Below, one piece after another: positions 11,507-21,465 of a stretch of DNA of 64,000 bases. Origin of the DNA: Paramacrobiotus metropolitanus (lineage: Eukaryota; Tardigrada; Eutardigrada; Parachela; Macrobiotidae). Made by a program: the position numbers and the translations under genes. Numbering within the stretch: the stretch's first letter is position 1; each line of letters starts with the position of its first letter. Location: NCBI RefSeq assembly GCF_019649055.1, contig NW_026570228.1, forward strand, positions 1,860,001 through 1,924,000. Reading direction: 5' to 3'. The notes under the pieces were generated by a model, which saw nothing but the letters and a program-made list of their open reading frames with translations, made no database searches and was not told where the DNA came from.

Positions 11507-12593
11507 GTTAATGCGAAAGTTAATGTACTGATTTCAGATTTCTGAATAGTAAACTTTATTAATTAAAGTATACTGTAAGTTCGCCTGCCAGTTAACAGAA
11601 AACAAACCCATCGAACAAAATTTGTAGTATGTGTTGAATATGCAGTTATATATCTATGCGTTAAAGATAATAAAATTTAATTACAATGCAGCGTTAATGG
11701 GTTCTTCTGGTCTATACTTCCTCGTAAAACTAAATATTCACCTGCAGATTTCGTGGTCTGTTTTCTGTCAAAATAGTTTAAGACGGTGATTATGTTTTTA
11801 TGCGAACACTGCAATGCAAACGCCACACTGCATTTTAAAACCCGCAACTGCAAGCAATAATTGTGTAGATTTTATGCTTAATTTGTTTTTAAATAACGGG
11901 CGTAAACCGTTAACGTTTGCCATTGTAAGCTTGTACGTGACCTTTTGCATAAATTCTAATTATACGAAGTATTTAATTCCCGGTCGGATTGTCGATATAA
12001 TTGTACCGAATGGGTGGTGCAGACTATAGACTATAACGTACGCCTAACGAACATATCTGTACAGATATCAGCACAAACATGTTCTTTACGCAAACCACAC
12101 CAAGTATTCCATCGAGGTCAGCCGGCGTTTGTACGCCGCACCGGCGCGCGCATGTCACTTGCCGCTTGTCCGTTTCTGTCGTAATTATACCAGATGATCA
12201 AATTTATTAAAACAAATGCTCGACACAAGAATGATCACTGTCTTACTTAGCGGTAAAAGCGGGACAATACACCTTAACAATTACCGCGCTAACGAACGCA
12301 TTGCGGCTGGTCAGTTAACAAAACACTAAATATACAGAATCTGTACAAAATCTACCGATCAAATCTGACTGCATTTAAAACAGATCCGATAAATCATGAT
12401 ATAAGTCGCGCCCGATGATTCACCATAGCGATCGGCAATCGCATCAATCTGGTGTGAAAATCTGCCGGCAAGCAAAATCATAAAGAGGTTAGAGAAACGA
12501 GGAAACAATAAAGAAGAAAATAGGCACATATATACAGCATTTTTCTAACATCGCGTATATACAACAAACTGTCGCATCATAAATCGCTGAACA
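11507..12593. other. Divergent intergenic region between family-A members 1 and 2
   Basis: The two genes are transcribed away from each other, so both promoters lie in these 1.09 kb. A TATA-like TATATA at 12529-12534 sits about 60 bp before the member 2 start. On the other strand TATATAACT at about 11648-11656 (reverse) could serve member 1. No other gene is seen. Confidence 0.5.
12529..12534 (+). promoter_or_regulatory. TATA-like box of family-A member 2
   Basis: TATATA lies 60 bp before the ATG at 12594, which leaves room for a short 5' leader. Position only; no expression data. Confidence 0.45.
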
Positions 12594-13151
12594 ATGGCCG
12601 GTCGCGTTGTACTTTCACTTTTATCGGTTGTATCCGTCATATCTGCCGCTTTCCCCAATATCGACGATGGACCGGAGACCCTCGTCGGCTATTTAGTGCA
12701 GGTCGGTAATTCGCCCAGTTCCTTTGTTCCTATCGCCAACAGCAACCAAAAACCGGGCGCGTACCAAGCCATCTCCCATTATCTTCGCTCGCATCCCGCG
12801 TCCTTCCGCACATCTCCCAGTTATGCTAATAAAATCATGCCGTCCGCTTTTGGTAATCTGGCATCCAAAAAAATTAAAATCGCTCCACCAGCGGCGGTGA
12901 CCTCGACGGCGACCAAAGCCCCGGCATCTGCGGTGATTGGTGCGGCGTTGAATTTTGCCACGCCCATGCCGGTTGTCCCGACACCTGAACCAATGCTGGA
13001 GTATGATAATGTGGACGAAGAAAATGTACCCATGGCATCGGAGGCTGATCCAGAGTTGTTCAAGTCCGCGCCACCGGATGCGGATGCCGATAACGAGACA
13101 CCGGTAGTGTCGCAGCGGAAGCGCACATGGAAAGCGATCTTTCCACGGTGA
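12594..13151 (+). CDS. Short secreted protein, family A member 2
   Basis: The 185-residue product has a signal peptide (MAGRVVLSLLSVVSVISAAF) and then the clearest copy of the family block at residues 20-66: NIDDGPETLVGYLVQVGNSP, SSFVPIAN, PGAYQAISHYL. After that comes an Ala/Pro/Thr stretch and an acidic segment (YDNVDEENVPMASEADPE). The end SQRKRTWKAIFPR matches the C-terminus of member 1 (RRKSTGRAVFPR), with a basic site just before it. It lacks the long repeats of its paralogues and may show the minimal architecture of the family: signal, N-block, spacer, basic site, FPR tail. No intron is needed. Confidence 0.9.
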   Translation: MAGRVVLSLLSVVSVISAAFPNIDDGPETLVGYLVQVGNSPSSFVPIANSNQKPGAYQAISHYLRSHPASFRTSPSYANKIMPSAFGNLASKKIKIAPPAAVTSTATKAPASAVIGAALNFATPMPVVPTPEPMLEYDNVDEENVPMASEADPELFKSAPPDADADNETPVVSQRKRTWKAIFPR

Positions 13152-14255
13152 TTTGATTACATTTTACGCGGGCTGCTTAATGTTAACCTGCGATTGTTTT
13201 TAATAGCTTTCCATATTTTTTGTCGGATGTGTACGCGAAACATCGATTGTTTTAGGTATAACAACTATTCTGTTTTCCCATACCATACGTTATCTTGCTC
13301 AAATTGTTTGTTAATTATAAGAACGGATAACATTATTAAAAAACCTGTTCAGATTCGTGATGGTGTACTCATATCTCTCTACACCTAATGTACAGACGGT
13401 GGACATTGTTTTTTATTTCATTTACACGGTAATAAATTGATAAATAAATTTGAAATGAATAATGAAAAATTTGTTTGGAAGACGATATACAAACAAACAC
13501 TTATTATATAGGCGTGTATTACACAGTATGTAGTTCGCAATGATGATAAATACTATTGGTTACATCGTTATATTATTATTCCGTACTATTATTGTCTATC
13601 AATTTGTAATTCCTAACGTACGTATACTGCGCTCAGTCAGCTGCGGTATCTAGAGTATTTGTAAAATCGCCAGCGGTCGCTTTGTTTTATCGACGCTAAA
13701 AATTATTACGAATTTCCGGCCACGCTGATCAGCCGCGCGTTGTACAACAATAACTACACTGGTCAGCTGTTTTTTGCTCTATAACTTCACGCACTGCCGG
13801 GAGGCAGGACATCTTCAAAACAGAACGGTGAAGATGTATGAGATTTAGTGGTCATGTTTTATTAACTGATGCCAGTCAATAACCGGAAGGCACTTGACAA
13901 TATCGTTTCAGACTTTGCACAGAATCCGCATCTTGCAGTCATTCTGTCGGAATTAGATTAACGACTAAATTAAGTGGATTTATAACAAACCTCAAACGGT
14001 CTCTTCGAAGACTATCATATGCGCCTAATCGCGGTCACCGCCTATGCTGCAAATGGCATTTATGCCGGTTTGATATCAACTACACTGCAATGCCGGCAAA
14101 TATAGTCTGTACGATATTATGCTGTGATGCAGTGATTCGCTTACCGGTCGATGTAAAAGAAAAGCATTTTATCATCTTCCATTTAATTTTTTTTTAAAAA
14201 TGCGGCGCTAATGCGGCCTGATCACCCAGAATGATTATCCCATAAAAAAGTCGAA
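13152..14255. other. Intergenic stretch, nothing recognised
   Basis: AT-rich spacer between family-A members 2 and 3. An AATAAA-containing stretch at about 13430-13450 could end the member 2 transcript. No conserved coding is seen. Confidence 0.5.
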
Positions 14256-16370
14256 ATGGCTTCAGCTAGGATATCCCGGTTTTTATTAATATGGAAATTC
14301 CTGGTTTTCTATCCTGGATCCAACGCTCGCCAGACCCTTGTCGGTTACATGCTGCAAATCGGCAACTCCCCCAGCCGCTTCATTCCCTTATCCGGCGGAA
14401 ACTATGATGCTAATCCCTACCAAGCGGTTATCGCTCCGTATTTTAACGGGGGAGCCGGTTATTCGGACACCGTGACCCCCGTTCCCTACTACAACCCTAC
14501 GCTCCATCCGGAACGCTACACCAAAGCCCCGCCTTTCAGTCAAGACTATGGACCATCGTATTCCATGGCGCCCATTCCCCCGCCTTACCTCCCGCCCATC
14601 CTACCTGCGGGCGGTCGGCCGTATGTTCCGCTTCCGGGTGCCTATTATAACCCCTCATCGGTCGCCTACGTACCGCCGGTCGCCAATGGACCCGTCGTGG
14701 CACCTCCGGCGGTGCCGGTCTATAATCCAATTCCACCGGGATCTAACCCGGGTATCCCGGTATACGGTGGACCGAGTGTTGGACCCAACCCGGTTGTTCC
14801 GGTTTATGGAAACCCCGTGGGGAGCGTGCTCCAACCGGCTGGCTCCGGATCGATTACGTACATACCGTCCAACGCTCCAGTCAGCGGAACTCCATCAGCA
14901 AACGCGTATAATAACCCAACTGGACCCGTTGGGACGCCGGGAGTTCCGGTTTATAGTGGACCGGCTCCCGGAACCAATCCGGTTGTTCCGGTTTATTCCA
15001 ACCCGGCGGCGACCGTAACTCAACCGGCTGGCTCCGGTTCGATCACATACATCCCGTCTAATGCCGCATCCAGTGGAACTCCATCAGCAAACGGGTATAA
15101 TAATCCAACCGGGGCCGTCGGGACGCCGGGAGCTGTGATACCAGTTTATGCTAACGCACCGCCGGCGGGAAATAACTACGCCACCGCAGGGGCACCGGTA
15201 GCGTATCCCTCGACGCCGGTTAACACTGGACCGATATCAAATCCTCCACCCATTTCCGGTTCGGTGACATATATCCCATCCAACGCGGTTCCTTCCAACG
15301 GTAACTCTCCGGGGACTGGAGCCACAGGCATGTACAACGCTCCACCCGGTGCAATTTCACCGGCTTCTAATTATACGTCATCTCCCGGTACATCCACCGG
15401 AGGCGGTTATTCTAATGCTCCACCACCGTCATCGAGCAGCCCTAATACAGTATCGGGGTCAATCACATATATTCCATCGGCCGCTGCTACTGGCACCCCT
15501 TCAGCATCTGGTGGGGTTTACGGGACGCCGGGATCGAATGCAAACCCTTACACTCCCTCTCCGTCGCCACCGGCAGGCTCGACAAATGGCTATTCATCCG
15601 GGTCATCGTCTTCCGCTTATGGTACCAGCAACTCTCCAGTAAACGCTCCAAGCGGTACAAATTATATTCCCACTTCTGGTGGACCAGTTGGAAATGGATA
15701 TACTGCCGGCAGTGGTAGTTCGCCGACATCCGGTTACGGTACTGGTTCATCGACATCCTACACATCACCAACTGGAAACGCCAACCCACCGGGAACATCC
15801 ATAACGTACATACCATCCGCAGCGGCGCCTCTTTCCGCTACCTCCCTGGCAGAACTGTATTACGGCACCCCCACAGGTTTGTCTGCTGGTCAGGCGTACA
15901 ACAATCCGCCGGCGACATCCGCGGTCATCGACTACATGAATCCACTGGGAGCTGTCGTGGCGACGTACGCTCCACCCACTGCTCCTGCTTATATCGCTCC
16001 ATCCGGTGTCAGTGCAGGGTCATCAGGGCCCGGGTCCATTACGTACATTCCGTCGGCTGCCGCTGGCACTTCCGGTGGCGTTGCGGGTTCTGGCAATTAT
16101 GGAACGCCGTCGGGTGAAAACGGGTATGCATCATCGAGCCCCTCCCCGGGTGACCTTTCGGGGGGAGCAAATTATGCATCAGTGTCCAGTGGAAATTCAT
16201 ATGGAGCTTCGTTAGGCAGTAGCAACAATTCAAGCATAGTTCCGGGATCCGCCGATTATGGCACGTCGGGATCGGCTTCCGGTAGCTCTGCTGCCGTTGC
16301 CTCAGCGATTAACAATGTTGTTAGCAGTAAGCCTGTAATGGAATTCCATGGATACTTGAAATTTACTTGA
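14256..16370 (+). CDS. Secreted Gly/Pro/Ser-rich repeat protein, family A member 3
   Basis: The frame encodes 704 residues. A hydrophobic N-terminus (RFLLIWKFLVFYPGSNA) is followed by the family block RQTLVGYMLQIGNSPSRFIP (about residues 25-44) and PYQAVIAPYF. PYYNPTLHPERYTKAPP at about residue 75 matches the motif repeated in member 1. The body is built of Pro/Gly/Ser/Tyr/Asn repeats. A module reading GSGSITYIPSNA, with variants such as SITYIPSAAA, recurs about seven times, and long tracts such as VVPVYGNP and NAYNNPTG repeat near the start. The C-terminus, EFHGYLKFT, lacks the FPR tail. A GTAAGC at about 16328 could be a splice donor leading to another last exon, but I could not find one. 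An extracellular matrix, cuticle or eggshell role is inferred from composition only. Confidence 0.86.
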   Translation: MASARISRFLLIWKFLVFYPGSNARQTLVGYMLQIGNSPSRFIPLSGGNYDANPYQAVIAPYFNGGAGYSDTVTPVPYYNPTLHPERYTKAPPFSQDYGPSYSMAPIPPPYLPPILPAGGRPYVPLPGAYYNPSSVAYVPPVANGPVVAPPAVPVYNPIPPGSNPGIPVYGGPSVGPNPVVPVYGNPVGSVLQPAGSGSITYIPSNAPVSGTPSANAYNNPTGPVGTPGVPVYSGPAPGTNPVVPVYSNPAATVTQPAGSGSITYIPSNAASSGTPSANGYNNPTGAVGTPGAVIPVYANAPPAGNNYATAGAPVAYPSTPVNTGPISNPPPISGSVTYIPSNAVPSNGNSPGTGATGMYNAPPGAISPASNYTSSPGTSTGGGYSNAPPPSSSSPNTVSGSITYIPSAAATGTPSASGGVYGTPGSNANPYTPSPSPPAGSTNGYSSGSSSSAYGTSNSPVNAPSGTNYIPTSGGPVGNGYTAGSGSSPTSGYGTGSSTSYTSPTGNANPPGTSITYIPSAAAPLSATSLAELYYGTPTGLSAGQAYNNPPATSAVIDYMNPLGAVVATYAPPTAPAYIAPSGVSAGSSGPGSITYIPSAAAGTSGGVAGSGNYGTPSGENGYASSSPSPGDLSGGANYASVSSGNSYGASLGSSNNSSIVPGSADYGTSGSASGSSAAVASAINNVVSSKPVMEFHGYLKFT

Positions 16371-18313
16371 AACAGAAGACATCGCATCCTTCTGCCGGTG
16401 GGAACAAGTGTGTGAACTGGAAAAGTTGTGCAGATCAGCAGATATGACTTTCTTTTGGCTGGAGCGGCTGTTAATTATCGGAAGATATTCGTACATATAG
16501 ATATAAAAAAATTGACAATAATCCCGCTGTGTGATACGCTTATGGCTGTGATACGCTCGTACTTACGTTCGACATCAAACAACAGGAAGCAAGAAATTAC
16601 AGCAATAATAAATATTCGGTGTGCGCCGAAAATGTGGCTTGATTTTTAAATTTCGTCGCCGGCTTTGCTTATGTTGACTTAGCCGTGCTACGAGGTATTA
16701 AGTATTGTACATAAGTTTCGTGGTAACCTGTACAAAATGTGTACAATTACAAGCGCAAATGCAAGCAAAGATCGGGAAAGCAACTTTCCTGCAATGAAGC
16801 TAAGTGAGCTGATATCAGCACAGCCTTATTATACGAGTATATAATTAACACCCCACCCTCAGCTGTTTGGGACTTTTATGTAAGGATAATTAGACAACAT
16901 CGACGCCAGACGGTATTCGTGAAGTTAGACTATGTTAATGGGGAAACCTCTTAATTAAGAAAAGGTCATAAAAGGTAAAAACTTCAAGTATGTACACACG
17001 GGCTCATAACTAACAGTGTAAAGTTAAATAAACTGGTTTACATAATTATGTCAGTCTTTCTGCTTTGTGTGTGCGCGAACTCGTATTTTTGTAACGAATA
17101 ACTTTTGTAGATTATAAAATTTTATGTATAAAAATTTTTGATCCAATTTCGATATCAAGAATAAATGCACACTCTACTGCCATATTATGGCTACCGTGCA
17201 GAGAAGCGCAGTTAATGTTATAAACCTTTACTTAGGATGTTTGCATTGGTCGTTGCATAAGCAGCGCATATACAAACCGGTAACAATAATTTTAAAAAAT
17301 TTGATTTTTGTTAAATGTGCCCTGTCATCGGTGACCGACATAACGGCCAGGTTGTACGACAGGATAACGCGATACACCCGTGTACGCCTTGCGACGTGAC
17401 CTCTACGGTCTACACACGCCGAAAGGTAACCGCCGGCATTCCTACGCTGGTGGTCGATGCCTTCGGGCGTGTATATGTCGTCCGTTGTTCAGACAACGGC
17501 GTCCATTTGACTGGCTGCTTGATCATCATTAGCCTAAAACAATGCCTCGCAATTAAACTCCAAGTAATACAGTATTACACTGTATTAACGTAAGTTGAAT
17601 TAATTACAGCTTCTTTAGTAGGGGAACCGGCGCCGATAACGCATGCATCACGTACGAATAACATTATTCATACGAATTAGAATGAAATAATACACTTACA
17701 CGCTGATAACGAACCGTTTATTGGAAAATAATAGCGCTGTAAAAAAGTATCGGACAGATTACGGACAATACAGTAGCACAAGTCAGATCAGGCTATCATG
17801 TACAATATGTACTACTTGTATCGCTTAGTAAACTGATGCGTTAATTAGTAATTGCGCGCGGTTGTTTTGTGACCGCGGCTACAAGGCAAATAATGTGCTT
17901 TGCACTAACTATGCACTATATTTTTTCCTCCGATTCGCACCGTATTAGTCAGAATTGTACATGGCAATGACCAGATCACAACAATAATATCCAAAAGCAG
18001 GACAATACACTCGATCGACGTTTTATTCGCTAATTAGCAGCCAAAACACAATCGAACGATAATACCACATCGCTTTAAAACTTGACTATAATCTAATAAA
18101 TCACAAAACTTAACACACTGTAGTACTAAAAAGTCACCAATTGTTAAATCAGTAGAAAAATGGGCGTCGTTTAAAATGAAAGCGTTTCCACCCGAAACCG
18201 ATCACAAATTTTATGAGCTGCAAGCCATGTGTCAGTTTATATAATCTCTGCCAACCGCCCAGAATAATAATAATCTCCGGCATTGACTGACATTGACTTT
18301 TACATTTCTCAAA
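16371..18313. other. Intergenic stretch, nothing recognised
   Basis: Spacer between family-A members 3 and 4. A more GC-rich patch at about 17310-17530 has overlapping short open frames but no signature I recognise. The promoter of member 4 lies at the right end. Confidence 0.5.
18238..18244 (+). promoter_or_regulatory. TATA box of family-A member 4
   Basis: TATATAA stands 70 bp before the chosen ATG (18314), consistent with a start site near 18270 and a short 5' leader. Confidence 0.55.
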
Positions 18314-21300
18314 ATGGCGCTCTTTTGCGCACTGTCTTTGATATTAGTATATGTCCATAATGCTTATTCCTTTTACGGTGTTGGACCGCAGACCTTGGTG
18401 GGTTATTTGGTGAAAGTCGGACAGGATCCCAGTACATTCGTCCCCGTCCCGAATCCCAATTATGGACCGGGTACATACAGTGCCGTTTCCTCGTATCTCA
18501 ACAGTCCCAAACCGTATCCGCCCATTGCCGCTTACTATAAACCGCCGGTGATTGTCCCCCGTCCGCCGTACCTCCCCGGGTATGGGATGACCGTCCCGGA
18601 GGTCATGCAGCCCATTTCCGGCGCCGCTCCGGGTGCCAGTTCGAATATATCCCCAGCGGAAGCCGCCGCCCAGGCTGCAGCTGCCGGTGCCCCACCGGCA
18701 TCGCAAGTCGCTGCCGGAGAAGCCGCCGCCATCGAGAACGGCGTGCCGGCGTCCGTGGCTGCGGAGGTAGGCAGCGAAATTTCCGCCGGTGTCCCTGCCG
18801 GTCAGGCCGTGGCCAACGTTGCCGAAGCCCAGGGCGCACCACCCGCAGTGGCGGAGCAGATCGGAGCGGAAGTGGCGGCGGGTGTTCCGCCCACTCAAGC
18901 CATTGAAAACGTTGCCGGACCGGCGGGACTCGCTGCCGCTATGGCTACCGCCCCGGCCAGCGCATCCATCGGATCGACGGGAGGATATTATTCGGGAGGT
19001 TATTCGTCGGGTTACGGCTCCGTTGCACCGGCCGCCGCCATCTCGGGCGACACGTCATCGGCCGCAGCCGCGGAGCAGGTTGCAGCGGAAGGTGGATCAG
19101 AAGCACAGCAAATTGCTGCTGGAGAACAAGCTGCGGTTAACAGTGGAGTGCCGGCGTCCATTGCATCCGAAATCGGAACAGCGATTGCATCCGGTGCACC
19201 ACCGGCCGAAGCGATCGCCGGAGTAGCCGCGGCCAATGGGGCACCGCCCTCGGTGGCGGCTCAAATTGGAACGGAAGTTGCCGCAGGAGTGCCAGCTGGA
19301 CAGGCCGTGGCCAATGCGGTATCCGGCACGCCAACACCGGCTGCCGTGTCTGTGGCGGCTTATACCTATCCGAAAACCTTAACACGGACCCTGTTGACCT
19401 CTGTTGCCAGTGCAGTCAAAAGACGTTTCCGCGGTTCCCGGCGCAAAGGTAACCTACCCCTGATAGCCTCCCCCTCCTCGTCATACTACGGCTCCGCACC
19501 GGCAGCGATTTCCGGCGCGGGCACCTCATCGGCAGCAGCCGCGGAGCAGGTAGCAGCGGGAGGTGGATCTCAAGCACAACAAATCGCCGCCGGAGAGCAA
19601 GCGGCTGTTAACAGTGGAGTCCCGGCATCCGTGGCATCGGAGATCGGCACCGCCATTGCATCCGGAGCGCCACCTGCCGAAGCCATTGCTGGCGTGGCTG
19701 CAGCGAACGGCGCACCTCCCGCGGTAGCGGCGCAGATCGGAACAGAAGTAGCCGCTGGTGTCCCGGCTGGGCAGGCGGTTGCCAACGCGGTTGCCGGTAC
19801 ACCGACACCGGCTGCCGTTTCCGTGGCCTCCTACGCGTATCCCAAGACACTGACCCGCAGTATGCTGACCTCGGTGGTCAACGCGGTGCGAACGCGATTC
19901 CGTGGTAGCCGACAGAAGAAACGTACTGGTAACCGGCAGTCTATCCTCGGTACCTCGTCGTACTATGGCGCCGCCGCCGCACCCGTCTCGTCAGGGCAAA
20001 CGTCATCAGCGGAAGCTGCCGCCCAGGTAGCAGCGGAAGGTGGATCGCAAGCACAACAGATCGCCGCCGGAGAACAGGCAGCGGTTAATAGCGGAGTGCC
20101 GGCTTCGGTCGCTTCGGAAATCGGTACCGCCATTGCTTCCGGTGCCCCGCCCGCCGAGGCCATCGCTGGGGTAGCCGCGGCCAACGGTGCACCCCCCGCG
20201 GTGGCAGCACAGATCGGAACGGAAGTGGCAGCCGGCGTTCCGGCCGGACAAGCAGTAGCCAACGCAGTTTCCGGCACACCGACGCCCGCCGCAGTTTCCG
20301 TAGCGTCTTATACATATCCCAAGACGCTAACCCGTGCCATGCTGACGTCAGTAGTGAATGCGGTCAAAACACGTTTCGGTCGTCGTCGAACGCAGAAAAA
20401 GGGCAACCGCCAGGCGACGCTGCTGGCGTCCGGTTCAACCGGGTATTACGGAGGCAGTGCCGCACCGGCCAACACAATGACCTCCTCGGCCGCAGCCGCC
20501 GCCCAGGTAGCAGCGGAAGGGGGATCTCAAGCACAGCAGATTGCTGCAGGAGAACAAGCCGCTGTTAACAGCGGAGTCCCGGCATCCGTCGCATCGGAGA
20601 TCGGCACGGCTATCGCCTCCGGCGCACCACCGGCCGAAGCCATTGCCGGTGTGGCTGCCGCGAACGGCGCTCCTCCCGCGGTGGCGGCGCAGATCGGAAC
20701 GGAAGTGGCTGCTGGTGTCCCGGCCGGCCAAGCGGTGGCCAACGCGGTGTCCGGCACACCGACGCCGGCTGCGGTGTCCGTTGCGGCATACAGCTATCCT
20801 AAGACCATCACCCGCGGCATGGCCCTTGCCGTGGCCAACGAAGTCAAACGACGGTTCAGCCGGCGGGGACGCAACCGACAGACGATCGCCGCACAGTCCG
20901 TTGGCCTGAATTCTTACTACACAGCCGGGTCGGCACCGGCCGCAGGAGTGCCGCCAGCCAATGTCGTGGACGCGGAGACGGAGGCGGCCATTGAGTCAGG
21001 CGTGCCGGTCGGTGTCGCTGAGGAGATCGGCTCGGAGGTGGCAGCGGGCGTGCCGCCGGGTCAAGCCATCGCCAACGTGGCGGCGGGGACCGGGGTGTGC
21101 CGTCTTCTGTGGGAATCGGGGCGATTGCGTCGTACTACAGTCCCGGTGGTTCGGTTATCCCCACGCCGTCACCCATTGAGGTCATCGAGGAGGAGGAAGG
21201 CAATCATGGTGGATTAACGCCGGATGGATATTACCAGCCGCCGGCCAGTTCCGGAGGGCTGCCGCCCGCTGTGCAGGAGACCGTGGATGAGGTGGAAGCC

Positions 21301-21465
21301 ATGAATGGTGGATCATCATACGGCTCGGTGGCGCCAACTCCGGCTTCCAACATACCGGCCGCGGTGGTGGCAGCCATTGAACAAGCGGCTAAGAGCGGGA
21401 CAAGAATAACGAAGCACAAAGTTAGTTTGTTCCCCAGATTTCCCATTCGTGGTCGAGCGTTGTAA
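18314..21465 (+). CDS. Secreted Ala-rich repeat protein, family A member 4, with probable frameshift
   Basis: The start is ATG 18314, giving signal peptide MALFCALSLILVYVHNAYSF and the family block GVGPQTLVGYLVKVGQDPST then FVPVPNPNYGPGTYSAVSSYL. From 18650 the protein is made of Ala/Gly/Val helical units. Four long repeats (marker position at 19136, 19607, 20084 and 20564; period 471-480 bp) each hold two units of about 29 residues (VPASVASEIGTAIASGAPPA type), a YPKTLTR segment and a strongly basic patch such as RRFRGSRRK. The first frame stops at 21217. The repeat pattern continues in another frame (GVPSSVGIGAIAS) through to 21465, and a doubled GT at 21095-21098 explains the switch. The continued frame ends LFPRFPIRGRAL, recalling the FPR tail of members 1 and 2. 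An AATAAA lies at 21519-21524. Whether the shift is real, an assembly error or polymorphism cannot be told here. Confidence 0.88.
19048..20890 (+). repeat. Four coding repeats of about 157-160 codons
   Basis: The units start near 19048, 19525, 20002 and 20480 and are nearly identical in protein over their first 90 residues, then vary at the basic patch. Many third codon positions differ between copies, so the repeats are not recent DNA duplicates. Confidence 0.9.

Noticed and set aside
14536-15816. Arg/His-rich open frames overlapping family-A member 3 on both strands
   Set aside because: Frame shadows of a low-complexity coding region, with no independent support.
17315-17593. Open frame in a GC-richer patch (GIPTLVVDAFGRVYVV)
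   Set aside because: No signal peptide, domain or supporting splice sites; composition alone is not enough.
19012-20757. Long minus-strand Ala/Gly-rich open frames in the repeat gene
   Set aside because: They mirror the GC-rich repeats of the plus-strand gene, have no start or signal context and repeat with the same period.
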